Origin: Dromaius novaehollandiae
Taxonomy: Eukaryota > Chordata > Aves > Casuariiformes > Dromaiidae
Length of the DNA: 64,000 nucleotides
Reading direction: 5' to 3'
Assembly: GCF_036370855.1 (NCBI RefSeq)
Contig: NC_088098.1
Location: 200,801,336 to 200,865,335, forward strand
The notes beneath the pieces are model-generated. The model was not told where the DNA came from and made no database searches. It was given only the letters and a program-made list of their open reading frames with translations. Shown here piece by piece: positions 38,959 through 52,950 of this stretch. Every line of letters starts with the position of its first letter. Position 1 is the stretch's first letter. The translations under genes were made by a program, and so were the position numbers.

Positions 38959-41900
38959 AAGAAGCAGGCAAAGACTCAGATAAGCAGAAGGCATTAACAG
39001 AGCAGATTTTTGCAAGACCTGAGGCAAACAGTGATCTGCAGAAGAGTGAGGAGACAGTTTTGTGTCAAATAATAAATTTGCTAAGAAATGCAGTTTACAG
39101 ACATCCCTAAGCTATTCTAAAGTCAGGCCAATTCTCACAAGAAATAGAGTAAAAGGTAAAGCTGAGCAACAGCAAAATTCAAAACAGTACAAAACAACTG
39201 GTTTTAATCACAAATCAGAAAAAGGAGACATCAGACAAATTTAGATTAAATGTGTTACAGTGAAAGTGTAGTTAATAAAATAGTTAGAAGCATAAACTTC
39301 TGAAAAACACTAGAAACCAGAGATTGGGTGGCGAGCTGCCTGTCAAGATTTATACCCGTATTACCACAAAAATCACAGCACCTCTCCAAGGACTGAGCAA
39401 AAACATTATGAGTGATACCAAGGTTGTGATCTGAATAAGTACTTTGAAAATGTGAAGGACGCCATCACTCTCAATATGAGAGTAAAAGGTTGCAGTAAAA
39501 TCAAGAAAATTACAGAGTAAAAGGTGCTTCCACAAGCAGTGTTTGGAGCAAACTTGCTGCAGAAAGGAGCTCCAATGTGGAGCAGAGCAATACCCTGGCC
39601 CTTACATGGCAAAATCATGCTCAGGACAAAAAAGAATTGTTTTTCTTTGACGCAGTGAGAAGTTTGATCAGTGCACATGCAGCCACATAGTAACAGGCAA
39701 AGCAGGTCTCAAGCCTCTTGGAAATACCCTATGCAAACTTTGTACCATAAAAAGGTCAGTGCATGATCTTAAAGTTACAAAGGCACAACTTTTTCCAGCA
39801 GAAAACAATCCTTGTAACAGATCCTTTCTCATGTAATGATGAAGACAAGGAAGACTTGGAGTAACAGAAGCATGCAATAAAAACAATTGCTAATGTCTGC
39901 AAAAAGAAAAAGCTAGCAGAACTAAGAGAAAGAGGGAGTGATGACACAGTGAAACTTCCACAGAAAATGTTATGGTCAAGGCAGCCCGCACAAAAAGATC
40001 ATCTTCCCTGGGCTATCTGTAACCTTTCGGATGGAAAAACATTTGATTGTGGGCAAAGCAGAAGGAAAAAAAAGGATTCCAGAGAAAATGAGTTTAGACA
40101 TTTTGTGAAGGAGCCATGCAGGATATGTGTGGGCTCTCCGTGGAGGAGAGGCAAGGGGCATATGCAGCTTGGGATGCCAAAACAGGCAGAAGAGAAAACA
40201 CTATTTGCTCTCTCTGTGAGCCTCCATACCCGATGGGATGCTTCCCACACCAGCACAAGCACTAGGTGATACTACGCTGCGCCTGTGTGTACATGGAGCA
40301 ATACTTATTTCACATGGGAGAGAAAATTCCACCTAATAGACACAGGGATCGTGAGATGACCTACTGCTCTCAGCAGAAATGCTCCTGATGGTATCTGGAC
40401 ACTTCTTTTGTTGGCAGGACAGATAGGATATATTTGTACACAGACAGAGAGAAAAAGCACGTAAGGAATGATCCTATGATGCTGGCTTTTGCACTCTCCG
40501 TTTCTCTCTCTCTGCTAGGCCAAGCAACCAAAGGAAGGTTGCTATGTTCGAAAATTCAAAAGCTTGTTTAATTAACACTGTTCTGTGCTGATTGCCACTC
40601 CTGAGATTACTGCCTTTGAAGACACTACAGACTATGGAATATAGAGTGGCACAAAGCAACTTTTTATGTGTTGGAATCACATTTGCCATGTAAGAGATTT
40701 CATTTAATTCTGAGGTAGATTTCATTTTACTTGCTGGATTGAAATGTTGGTCCACGTTCTTCCCAGGAAGCCAGTTTTGACATATGACAGGTCACAAATC
40801 CCTCCAGCTTCTCTCGTATGTCCAAGAAGAGGTCCAGTAAAACAAAGAACGGTTTTATTTTTAAGAGTCAAATCACTGTGTTACAACTCACACAGCAAAT
40901 TTACTTTAATACATAATGCACAGCTTTTTTCATCCAGACAGCTGCCTGGCTTCACGTACAGAAAATTAGCAGCAGTATGATCTCCTCTGTCTATCAGGAA
41001 CAGAATGACATTAACTTACACATCAGAGACGTGTGCGGTAGATGATGCGAAAGACTGCCCTGAAGCTTTGGATGCCTGCAGCCTCACCTCTCTGTTTCCA
41101 AGCATTTTGACCCAGGAGCAGAAGCAGGAGCCATTTTGTTCTGACACATCCCTGCAGCTTGTCAGGCAGACAACACCTCTCCCATGTGGGTGGAGAGAGG
41201 ATTGGCCACAGCTTTCATTAATACAAAATAAAAGCTGCTTTCAGACCAAAAATACAAATTTTGTTCTCTCCATTCATAAAATATAACTGCTCAGGCAGAA
41301 GGTGATTGTGTTAATAAACATTTTTGGCACATATGATGTCATGGTGATAAAGTTATTCCTGGGTAATGCTCACAAAGCTTGACAGCTCAACAAATGACCT
41401 CCTTATGCAAAGCTGTAGCTAACACCTGCTCCTGGTGCAGGTCCAATAGCTGCATGACATCAGAAGGATCAGTGGTGACCTTGCATCTCCATCTGCACAC
41501 ATCCCACAGGACCATTAGGACCTCACAAGAATCGTTATTAGCATTTAATTCCAGGCTCGGTCTATGCAACAGAATCTCTACAAGACACTACGAGAAGGCT
41601 ACTAGAGCCCCAGCAAATCAGTTTATACCAGACGTTGACAGTGAGTAACACAGTACAAAAGACAACATAAAGTTGATCAAAATGAGATTTCTACATGAGC
41701 AATATAAGAAACTTCTTGCCACTGATTAGATCAACAAAGTACTGAGGAGTTTATGGGTTTTGCCTTCATTTTTTTCTAAGAAAATCAGCCTTCAAGAAAA
41801 TCAGTTTTCATATGCATTAAAAAGACTACTTTTTCAGGCACAGCAAAGCGCAATCCCCAAATGGCTCTGCGGTTTCCTCAGACAAGGAAAATATATGTCC

Positions 41901-44900
41901 CTCCGTCAAATTCTCTAAGACAAAATCTTAGCTTTATGAAAAAAGGGAGTAGTTTTGAGCAAGTTCTCTTCAGGTGTTTACATAGCCTGGAGGTGCCCCC
42001 TACAGTCTGTGTCAGGTGATGTCTACCCAATGTTTATGTGGTTTTATACATACAACTAAATGCATCCACTCCAGCAAAGAAAGATGACTGAAAAAAATGA
42101 CAGAGACTTAGCAGGAGATGCATTAATCGGCAGAATAGAGCAACACACAGACCGTTGTTCTCACAGATGGAAACACTTCTAGAAGCTTTTCTTTACTAAA
42201 GGCAAGAGCAATTACATTCTTACCTCTAATACTGTTTGGAAAGGGACATTGTAATGCCTTGGAATAATACAGAAAAGCAAAGAAAGAATCCTGGTTTTCC
42301 TCTTTGGCATGCAATACATACACTAGCTGTTAAGGATGCCATATGCTTTCAAAGTTAATGAAGGTTCTACAGAATTGACTCAGGAAGGATAGCGATTAGT
42401 GTTTCGTTTCTATAAAACATCCATAAATGGTAAATACATCATCAACAGAATGAAATATTAGGTAGATGAGCAAAAGAAAGACCAGCATAGTCCCACTGTA
42501 GTCAACAGCATGACAGAGGCAAAGCAAATCGCTCCTGAGCACAGCCAAGCCAGGGACCAATGCTCACTCTGCGTACGGCTGCACAGTCTCCAGCACTTTC
42601 ACTTCTCTGACCATTATCACTATCTTTGCACTGTTCCTCCTTGGCTCTGACATTAATAGGCAATTAATTGGTTTGGATGAGCAACTAGCAGCTAGTTGGT
42701 AGGAGCTATAACTTCCCTGCAGACTTTCCTTTTTGCAGCCTACACAGCAAATTCTTGAAAGCAATACTGAAATACTGCTCTGCAAAGTAACTTTTTAAAG
42801 CCAGAATAGTTTTTTTAATCTTTAAGCACATTTCACCTCTCTGACCCTCACAATATTTTAAAAAACATGCTTATGTGATTTCACCACACACACAGACTCT
42901 TATCTTGTTCCCCCAAATACTTATATTTATGATAAAACACAGTAGCTGTTTAGCAGTACCAGAAGCTTGTTTTCTACCATATTGCAAATCAGCCGAGATA
43001 CAGGAGGTGAGAAATCCTTGGGTTTGTTAATAGCCTGGCTGCAGCACTGTGAAAACAAAATGTTATGATTACTTCAGGTAGACTCTTTTATTATTTGTTT
43101 TAGTTCTGGCCAACAGCAAAAATAACATGTATGCTGTACAGCCACAATGACCTAATGCCATAAAACAAACTGATGGAACATCTTTTCATGATATACTATA
43201 TTTAATTCTGGACAGCTGCAGCTCAAAAATCACATAGAAACTGAAATGAATGAGAGGAAGACAACAAGAATATTAGAGACAAGCAAAGACTTTAAGACTT
43301 TCATTTCTCTTGAAAAGAGATTCAAAGTATTAGGACCTTCTGGGGAGTGCTTCTGCAGCAGATGGCACATGGAAAGAGGCACTGCTGATAGGTTGCTCCC
43401 AGGCCATTTACAACTTACAGCATAGGTCAAACCAAACACTGAAGTACTTGGAGACTAATAGTTAGCCAGCACAGGTCTTTGAAGTGCTGATGTCTTGATC
43501 TTGATGAGATTAATTCCCTACTAGGCGGGCTGCTGTTTTGTACCCCATCTTTTGCTTGAGGGGGAGACCTGAGGCACACTGAAAAGGCATGTGTCATGTG
43601 GGAATGACCAGGAAAAAAGGGACCAGGCCAAGGTCTGAGCGGAGCACACATATACAGGTTATAACCTCCCGGGATCCTCCTTCTGTAGGATCAGGTGAGG
43701 GATTCAGCAGTGTGCCAGAGAGATAGCTCTGCTGACACTTAACAGCTGATCCTATTTCCCTCCCTGCACAGCCAGACTGTGATCATCACCACACCTTCCA
43801 CCTGATGCTGCAAGCCTAGCCATAGTTCAGGCTAAGAACAACTAAAATATACCTTTCAATGGGAGGCAAAACAGTTTAAATAAGCTAACCAAATTCCCTT
43901 GATATAGACATCTAGCCAAAGTATGAAGCATTTATTTTAATGGGTTTTTTTTCCATGTTGTTTGAATTTCTCCTGAAGCCAGAAGAAACTGGCAACATGA
44001 GAAGGCACTTTTACACATAAGATCACTAGTACAGGTTTCTGGTGCCCTGGAGCACGCTAGACATCTGAGTCTTGGCCTTTGAAAATGGCTGCAGTCTTCA
44101 CGCTTACAAGAGCTTGAAGGCAGGCTTTGGGGTATCACACTGCCATAAGACCATAATGCATCACCATTTCATTGCACAGCAGGGTTGGCTGATGCCCAGT
44201 GAAGAGGCCAAATCTTGTCAAGGAATTATATCAGCTTCACTAAGGGATGCGGCAGGGTAGATCCTCTATGTACACGCTCAGTCCCGCAACTGCAGTGGGT
44301 TCTGTAAATAAACCTCAACTCTTGCCAGCCCTGCTCATGGCTGAATGGGACCTGGGCATCCACATATGGCAGCAACAGATGTGGCAGCCAGGAAGGCTGG
44401 ATTTGCTAAGTCTAACTAATGCAGATCCTTTTCTTGGTCAACTGAATGACAAAAGACTTATCTCCCACCAGCACTTAAGGTACCAGAGTGGATTTGCCTG
44501 TGCAGAGAAAACCCTTCCATACACATACAAGGAAGTTCAGCTGTACTCCAAAGCTAGTTCTTGCTAATACAAAGCTCCAAATAAATGTATAGGCCTTTTA
44601 CTTGAGAATGTTCAAATGAAAAGATTAGCTTCACTGATTTCTAAGATTTTTCCTCTCATTCCCTTTCTGGAAATGCTCTCAGTCCATTTATATGAATGTT
44701 GACTGTCACAGTTTATATCAGTAGATGCTCTGAAGTTAGCTTCCAGCATTTCCAGCATTTCCAGCTATTTGTGGATGTTGTTTGCTTCTGGCTTCATAGC
44801 AGACTTTTTTTCTCCAGTTCATTTTTTTCCCCCAGTTCCTAATTGTAGTCACAGTTTAATGGCAGGATTTGTCTTTGTTAGGATTTGTTAGGTTTATTTT

Positions 44901-47559
44901 GCAAGAGGATGGGCTTTGACTTATCCAAACCCTACTTCACGTCAGGGATCTGTAGAAGCTCTGAACCATGTGACAACCAATCTGAAGATGCAGTGAAGTT
45001 ACCTGCTCTTCTTTGCTTCTTCTGTTTTGGGTCAGTGAAAATGCCCAGCTGATCCTGCGCTCTCTTATCCCTTGCCACATCTTCTGCATCACTCCCACTC
45101 CCTGGTTGTTCTTATCTACCTCTAGGAAGTTCCCAGGAAGTGACATGCTGGCATCAGAAACTCTGCAGTCAAGTAAATATGACATAGGACAAGTCTTGAT
45201 CACAAAGCAAATGTGAAGAATACCACCCGCAAGTGTGGAGAAGGTAAACAGGGCAAATTAACCCATTTGAGCCTACAGCTGCTCTGACACAGCAGCCTCG
45301 AGAAGTGTCAGTTTCCCTATTCAGCTGGGTGGGATGTCACTGCACAAAGCAAAATGCTGGGCACCACCTCTCTGGGTAAGCAAGAGAAATGGGGTTTTTT
45401 AATCACTGTTTTTCTTGGTCAGGCCGTGAAAGCCTGAGGTCTGTGTTCAAATCTGTCTGGAGATAGAGAGCAATGGTCCAAGGAATGAGATGACCACATC
45501 ATCCTCCTATGATCAGAGAGATTTGATGTCCCGATAGGGTTTACTACTTATGTACGCAGGTTCTCACATTGTCTTAAACTGGTCTCAGGCATTTCTCTGT
45601 TTTGTGCACCTCCTCCTCAAGGCATTGCTCATACAGTCAACACGCTCTCCTTCCTTTTGCAGTGCCAGCTGCAGTAAAAGTCTACAGTCCTGCAAGAACA
45701 AAAAGATGTTTTGGAACAGTTTGAACCAGACAAGAATATGTCTTTCTCTGGATGTTATGAATCATTCTGAAGATATTTATCTTTGCCAACTGCCTTCATG
45801 CATTTTGCCTTTTGTCTTAGGGTGGCTGAAAGCAAAAATCCTCCGGGATGGAGTGAAAATAAATTGAAGCCCTTTAGAGATATTTTTTAATAAAAAATCT
45901 TAACAAGATCTTACTTTCCAAAATTTCTAAACATTCTTTCCATTATTTGATAATTGCAGTTTTAGTACGGGAATTGATTAGTTATACAAAAATAATTATA
46001 AACCCTATTAAATCAAATTGAAGTAGACTTAAAATGCTGGCATCTATTCCTGCTGTCCCCAACAGGAAGAATTAATTTGATTAGGATAGTTATATCGCCA
46101 AAACGTTTGAATCCAGATAAGGAATTACATTTTCTTTTTTTGATATTGCAAAAAAAAATTTTTAATAAAAACCTGATTGTAGGACAGTGCTGACTGGACA
46201 AAAGGCAACACGTGGGATTTGATTACAAACATCAATAGTTAAAAATAGAACAGAAATTAAGAAGTGCTGGGAAAGACTATTTTGGCCCTGGTTCCATTTC
46301 CATAGTTCAACCAGGAGGTACTGCTGCTTAAATCTATAGGGAAACCTGGACCAGTCAGGCCAGAGCAGACTTCTCGTCAGCCCCAGAACTGGAGAAGCTT
46401 TTTACTAAATGTGTTGGTTGCTTCCCAGAAAAGTGGTTTCATGCAGGTATGGCTCAGGGCTGGCACAACAGAAGTTCAATACCTTATAATTTGAACAGAA
46501 ATTGTGTATCAAAGTAAAGTATTCAAGAATTAAATAGAGGCCAAATAAATGCCAGTCAGATGACACACCAGACAATTCCAACCACAACAAACATATCCAA
46601 ACTGCAGGAGTCCAGTGTCCTCGAAGTAGCCCCTCTGACCCTCTCAAAGACCTGCTGTCAGTTATGTCCCAGACCAACAGACGTAAAAAGCACAAAGGAA
46701 AAATTCTTAACTCTTTTCCTTCTGATACTTACTTCAATATTCTGTTTAACAGAACTCACCAAGGTTAGGGAACAGAGTGTCCTGGAAATAGCTTACACCA
46801 CATCTAGACACACAACAGCTATGAGCATTTCTGAGCTACATGAGTTAAGTGACAAATATCCATTTTGCAGATAGTTTCTTTTGAGATAAATAGGCATAGA
46901 CTCCATCACTGCAGTGTGATACAGCAGCCGTATCTCCCACTACACTCAGAAGAGCAACTTACAGCCTGACTACTCTGCAGAAATAGGTTGAAAAAGAGCA
47001 GTGAATGGATATTCAGTGCATGCCTGATGCAGACATTATCGGTGTAGCTCACATGAAGGAACTAAACCTGTCCTCTCCTGCAAAGAACCATGAGGCAGCA
47101 GCACAAACAGCATTTTCCCCTTCTGGCTTGCACTCAAGGGACTGCGCCTTCCTACTGAATACCAATATCTGCCCATTCTCTAAGCTGAAGAAAGCAATAG
47201 AGCAGTAGATCCCAGTCTAGCTTTCCTTCCAGCCTCCACCCCTCTCCCTGAATAAATATATAAAATTTTGGACCAGGACTCCCTTTCTGCTTACCATTCT
47301 AGCATAAGAATTTCTCTCTGTCTTACATTCTGCTTTTCCCTTTGCCAGCTACAGGATCACACAAGAACTCTATACAACACAAACGGTTTCAGTCTACTAA
47401 ATTTTAAAGGACTTTCAGAGTAAAGGGTGAATTGGTCCCAGTGAATTAACTAAGCTGCAGATGCATAAAGAATGACAGTGACCACTGCTCAAAGCACCAA
47501 CAAAACAACAGTTGTATAATCATTACTCTCCGCACTAAAACAAAATGCTGCTTCAGCTC
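38959..47559. other. 8.6 kb gene-free desert
   Basis: This is the longest stretch where I recognise neither gene nor clear repeat. Open frames do not exceed about 106 codons. A short tandem of 'atttccagc' occurs near 44745-44765. Confidence 0.5.
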
Positions 47560-48250
47560 TGGTTTATCAGCCATTAAAATAAGTGATTACAGAAATCAAA
47601 CAACTATCCAAACTTCCAATATGTTTGGAGCCTTTCATCAATTAATTTTATTGGTTCATCATACAAACAGGACACAACATCTGTAAATTAGAGCTACTTT
47701 GGACTGCTAGATGATGGCAGAATAAATCTGCATAGGTACAATAACTTATTAAAATATGCTATTAAATGTCAGAGAGAATATCATATAAAGCTTTAGCTTA
47801 TTGAATAACTATATTTGCTGAAGGGCATCAATGTGTTAACATTAGTGTTTTATATAAAATTCATCCTGCAACATAGTAGCTTCACCTCTAAAGCCTATTA
47901 TAGCTCTATCCCCCTGGGCAGAGGTTGGAGAACTGCCATTTAATTGTCAGTGCTATAAATTAAAGGAGTGCTTGAGTCAGATGTCATCCAGAGCTCACAG
48001 ACCCGGCAGAGTGGGCAGGAAATGCTGACAGGGAGTATCAGCCCAGTGAGAACCTTCCCAATGGCTCTCCCAGCACTCCAAACCTAATTAATTCTGCTGA
48101 TCTTTTACGTGCATCTGCATTTGCATTGTATTTAAATTAAACACAGCTACGTGTGCTGAGCTTGGCAAAGCCTGGATAGCTAGGAACCAAAGAGCATGAA
48201 AGGAAAGCAGTGATTCTGTTTTCTTGGCTATCGTTTAGCACATTATAGGG
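47560..48250. promoter_or_regulatory. candidate conserved regulatory block with homeobox and POU motifs
   Basis: This stretch without a recognisable repeat carries TAATTAATT (48085-48093), an ATTTGCAT octamer (48119-48126), several TTAATTA-type sites and ATTTAAAT. It lacks the decay pattern of the CR1 fossils. This fits a homeodomain/POU-responsive enhancer in a gene desert, but conservation cannot be tested here. Confidence 0.3.
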
Positions 48251-51200
48251 GGAAATGGAAGCCTAATAGCTTACAGAGTTCTACAATTCCCCCAAGTGTT
48301 AAGAATTATATTATAGCCCAAAACAGAGAATCACTTCTAGGAAATACTTGGAACCACGATTGCCCAGCACAGGGAAGTCAAAATCCTAATTGGCAGAAGA
48401 AGTAAAATATATTGAGTTCCCTACTGAAGGCAGAAATCATCCTAGAATGGCAGCTTTGTGACTCATGTCTGTAAAGCACCAGTAATAATGGCAAGGTGAA
48501 GATACTGCGTGGGGCCCATCAATTCACCCACAGAAGCCAATACATTCCTATTGTGTTGCCTGCTCCTACAATTTGAGCTGTGTGTTTGCTTTTTTCACCA
48601 CCATCTTCTCCTAAAAAGTGAAAAAAGCACAGTCTAGTCACTGCAACCATGCTCTTGTATTTATAGATTACAAGTCAGAGTGGCAGAGATAATAAAAGCT
48701 GTGTTCCTACTGTAGATGTCACCTTACCTTTCCCTTCTCACTTTAAAATCTTGTCATAACACGAACTTCTTCTCCTCCATTTCCAAATAAAATATGTTTT
48801 TAATCTAACAGGGTAATCAAACCGCAGGCCTGCAGACAGAAATCAAGGTTTGCCAGTGGTGAGTGTTGATCTTTGATTCAGGCATACGATTTCAAGGCTA
48901 TTTGTTTCATTACTAAGTCATGTGATATGACAGCACCTAATTATATAACCACAATTGTCTAACATTGAGTCACTTTCCTTTGTTAATTATGCATTACTGT
49001 TGTTAGCAGTCCAGTTCTCTAGGGAAGCTGTGTTCCAGCAAAATCGAAGTTTCCTTCAGAATCAGTTATTTTTTGCTAAGAGTGTGTGTCATTAGTGAGA
49101 GTAGTTTAAGCAATTTGCCATTTCTTTCTTGATATGATTATTACAATTTTATTTTCAAGAGTCAGATACAAGATTTAAGAGCTTTCTTCCATTCTAGTTC
49201 ACCTAGGCCACTTGTGGAAAACAGTCAGAAATCAACATTTTAAAAAATCTGATTCACTCTGATGAACAGTGACAAATGATATGGAAACACTTGAAATTCA
49301 GTGTGGCTGGGAGAAAGACGACTGCATTTCATACCGGATTTGTGGGAAAAGGATGCAAAATAGAAGCTGAATATGCAGAGACTAACATGGACACAAAGTA
49401 AAAGCTATAATACATTTTAAATAAGCCACAGTGAAAAAAAAAAGAACTAAATAATTTACTAAGCTCATGTTAGCATAAAGGGCTACATCCATGGAAGGAC
49501 CTGGGCACAGCCACAGTCCTCTTTGCCACACCTAAATACAAAGCATCTGCAGTCAGGAGCAGCCTGAGCTCCCTATGCACTGAAAGAGGAGGTTTAAGAG
49601 ACTCCAAGGGACTCTCATGAGCCAGCACCCTGACGTGGGGAATGACTAAATCCCTCAAAGGGAAATATTGCGGAGGGCCAAGTCCAATATTTCTCTTCTC
49701 TCCAGAGATGAGACTCCATCCTTCTGCCCTGATTGAGGTATACACGGGAGTTTAGGCATCACAACCTAGAGCTCCAAAATAGACTGAGGCAATCGTGACA
49801 CTCCCTAATGGAAACTGGTTCAGTAGCTAGGGCACTGGAAATGGCAGACCCAGAGACCGTGTCCTCTTCAGTCTGAGAGGTTCAAACCCTCAGTTTCCCC
49901 TCCCAGGGACAGTTCCAGCCACTGCTCTGGGATAGCCCAGACAGAGTCCAGTGACATGAAAGTCACCTGGGATGCTCAAGAGCTATTCAACATCTGGTTC
50001 ATCTCTGGTCATACTGGAAAATGAGCAGGGTTGCAAACAAAATACAGGATTTTTTTGTACAACCCAGATTAGGATTCTGGGACAGCCTAGTTGATGCTTG
50101 GTCTTTCTGATGGGCAGGGGAATTTAGTATATGGCCATCTCTTCATTTCACCGATCCTAGGACAAAAAAAGGACTGAAATCTCTCCCACTATTCTCATAA
50201 TATTGTAAAGCTTGCCAAGGGAGGATTTAATTTTTCATGGCAGAACGTCCTAAATAACCTTCAATTCACTGATGACAGTATTCTTTGCTCTAATTGCTTG
50301 TTCAAAATGTCCAATGCCATAGTCAGTACAAACACTTACTGAGGAATGTGGGCTATTTCTGAATGCAGCAAATTAAAATAATCCAATAAATAAAAACAGG
50401 GTGCATACAAACATAATAATTAATGATCAAAAGCTAAGGGCTATAGTTCCATTTAGTAATTTGGAATATGAAGTTATATTTCTTTCATCAAGGAAGCTGA
50501 CTCAAGAAACTAGGAAAAGATGAGGGAGCTCTGTCCTCCTTTATGAAAGTCTGGAAAAACCTGCACTATCTCAAAATATGCAAACGTGCTGAGAAGCCTC
50601 ATTTTTTCCATAGCAACTAGAGAATATGAATCATGGGAAATCAATGGTGCAGACAGTAAGAAAATTGAAGTTTTTGCACTGTGGTATAGACAAAGACTCC
50701 TGCATCTCCTAGACAGAAGGAACAATGAATGGTTGTACTGGAAATATTACAAATAATAGTATAGAAATGCAAGCTCTGTTAGAAATCAGTGCATAAAGAC
50801 CCGTGGACTTTGGCCATATCAATCAAAGATATAGAAAGATGTAGACTGGGAAACTAGACATTGCTGAGAAAGGAGAGGCACCAGGAGGCTGCAATAAATC
50901 CTGAGTGAAGCACCATTCAGTGCACGGAGTTAGCAGTAGGACACGGGGGTTTCTGAATGTTCTGCTGGGATGTCTCCGCTGTTTAGTTGTGGGTAAATGG
51001 ATTTTGATTAGCAAGTGCTGATACAAGCTTTGCTGACTGCTTTGTTGCAGGAGCTGTCAAGGATCAGTTGAGTGTCTCTGAGCTTGTGCATTTGCAAGAT
51101 ACACTCTAGGATCCATCCCTTACAGTCCTCCATACACCAAAAGTGGGTTCCAGTTGTCTATACACCAGCATCTCCTGTTGCTGTAGGCACTTTGAGGTGT

Positions 51201-52566
51201 CCCACTGGAGTCTAGCTGCTGCTTCTGTGGGTTGTGGCTCCGCCCTAGGCCCTGTGTCAGATCTGCTGAACCTGGGCAGATGTTTTGAGCACACTGAGGC
51301 AAATGACTCGAGAAGCCTAGGAAACCCACCTCAAATGACATGAACACTTTCAGAGGTCTCTAAAGCAGCCTAGGTGGCCCAGATAAATTTGGCAGTGGCA
51401 GGAGGAGGGTTAACATGCTGTAAAGCCTGCCATATGCATCTCAGCTTCATCAGCCCCTCGGAGAGGAAGAGGAGTACAAGGGAATCTGAAGAGATGAGGC
51501 AGTTCCTGCCCCCCTGTCACAGGCAGAATGGCTTTTATAGGCACCCATGTACACATATGTCTGCAAACATGCATGCAAATCGGATTTTGCTTATAAAGTG
51601 AACGCTTTTTTGTTTTCCTTTTTGGAAAGGGGCTCTCCATTTTTTATTCACCATTTACCAGTTTAGAAAGTTCAATTCTCTTGTCAGGGAGTGGAAACAC
51701 TGTGGTTTAACAGCTCGGTTATAGTATCTGAGTAACAAGTTGTTGAAGTTTACCATCAGAAGATTCCTCCAAGCTATCTAGCAACCACTTATCCACACTT
51801 ACAGAAATCCACACTGATTCAAAACAATTTTCAAATAGAAATAGGTACATTCGTCAGAAAATATATTCACAACAAATAATTCAGTCAGCTCTAGGACCTA
51901 GCAAACGACAGACTACAGTACTGAGGAGTCATCAGAAGAGAAAAGAACTGCAAAAAGCTCATTTTTTTCAAGAATGACTGGAATTAAGATGAAGCAACAA
52001 AAGAGATACTGGGTAGCCAAAAGATATTGTTACTTGCTGAAAGGTATTTCATTAACCAGTAACAATGATTTGTAATTCTATAACAGTTTTCCCAAAATAA
52101 CTGCCCCAAAGAATTTCAATGAGCTGCTTCTCTGAGCTGACCAGCTGTGAAAAATCATGAACAGCTCAGCGCTATTGTATCAGTCAAAAGGAAGGGACCC
52201 AGCTTGCAGAAGCAAACTTAATATATGACTGAGAGAAATGGCAGAGCTGGAAGCTGTACTGATATTTTTACTGTGTTTAGCTAGACAAAGTAACTAAGAG
52301 ACTACACAACTAAATAAAGTGTGGCCCATCTTCTGCCTTTGCTCCCTTTCTTCTTCATTCATAAAAAGTTTAAAAATACAAATATGAAATTACAAGTAAA
52401 AGTGTTAGCTTTTAGTAAAAGCAGCCTAAACAAATCACTGCCAAAGAACAGGTCTTCATTGCCATTCTCCTTAGACAACACAGTACATTTTCAGAAATTT
52501 CCTATGAAGTGGAGGAAACAATGCTGGGAGAAGTTTAGAAGTTATCTTCCTCATCACCTTGCATAA
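48251..52566. other. gene-free DNA
   Basis: No gene is visible. Around 49820-49905 a block ('agctagggcactgg...ggttcaaaccctcag') vaguely resembles a MIR 5' part but is too short to call. Confidence 0.5.
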
Positions 52567-52950
52567 GGCAGGATCAGCTCCATTAATACCAGCCTGACAT
52601 ATGCTTATCTGTTCCTGAAAGCCTCCAGTGATGAAGAATCCACAGGCTCCCTAGTGATCTTCCCCAGGGCTCAGCTATCGTCACTGGCAGCAAATTTAGT
52701 CTAATGTTTAAGCTAAATCTCCCTTGTTGGAATTTAAGCCAATTACTTCTTCTTCGTAGTGGATATGGAGAATATTTGACTGTATTCTGTGCAGTCCTCT
52801 TTCACTTATTTGAAGACATATTGTGTCTCACTTCAGTAGCTTCTTCTCTAGTTTCTTCCATCTGAAACAGTTCTTTTAGACTTCCCTCCAAGATGATGTT
52901 TTTGGATTTCCAGTCATTTCTGTAGTTCCTCTCAGGGTTGCCGGTCTGCC
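52567..52950 (-). mobile_element. ancient CR1 LINE fragment (3' part, minus strand)
   Basis: The plus strand gives the reverse-complement CR1 order: 'ggcaggatcagctccat' near 52567, 'cctccagtgatgaagaatccacaggct' near 52622, 'ttaagccaattacttcttctt' near 52733, then a 'cttcttctctagtttcttcc' block near 52840. Divergence is high and no coding frame remains. Confidence 0.65.

Noticed and set aside
38954..38990. Primer-binding site or internal retroviral sequence after the LTR
   Set aside because: The LTR end is followed directly by the GGAAC duplication and unrelated DNA, so the insertion is a solo LTR.
45415..45480. Possible MIR piece ('agcctgaggtctgtgttcaa')
   Set aside because: The similarity covers too few bases to separate from chance.
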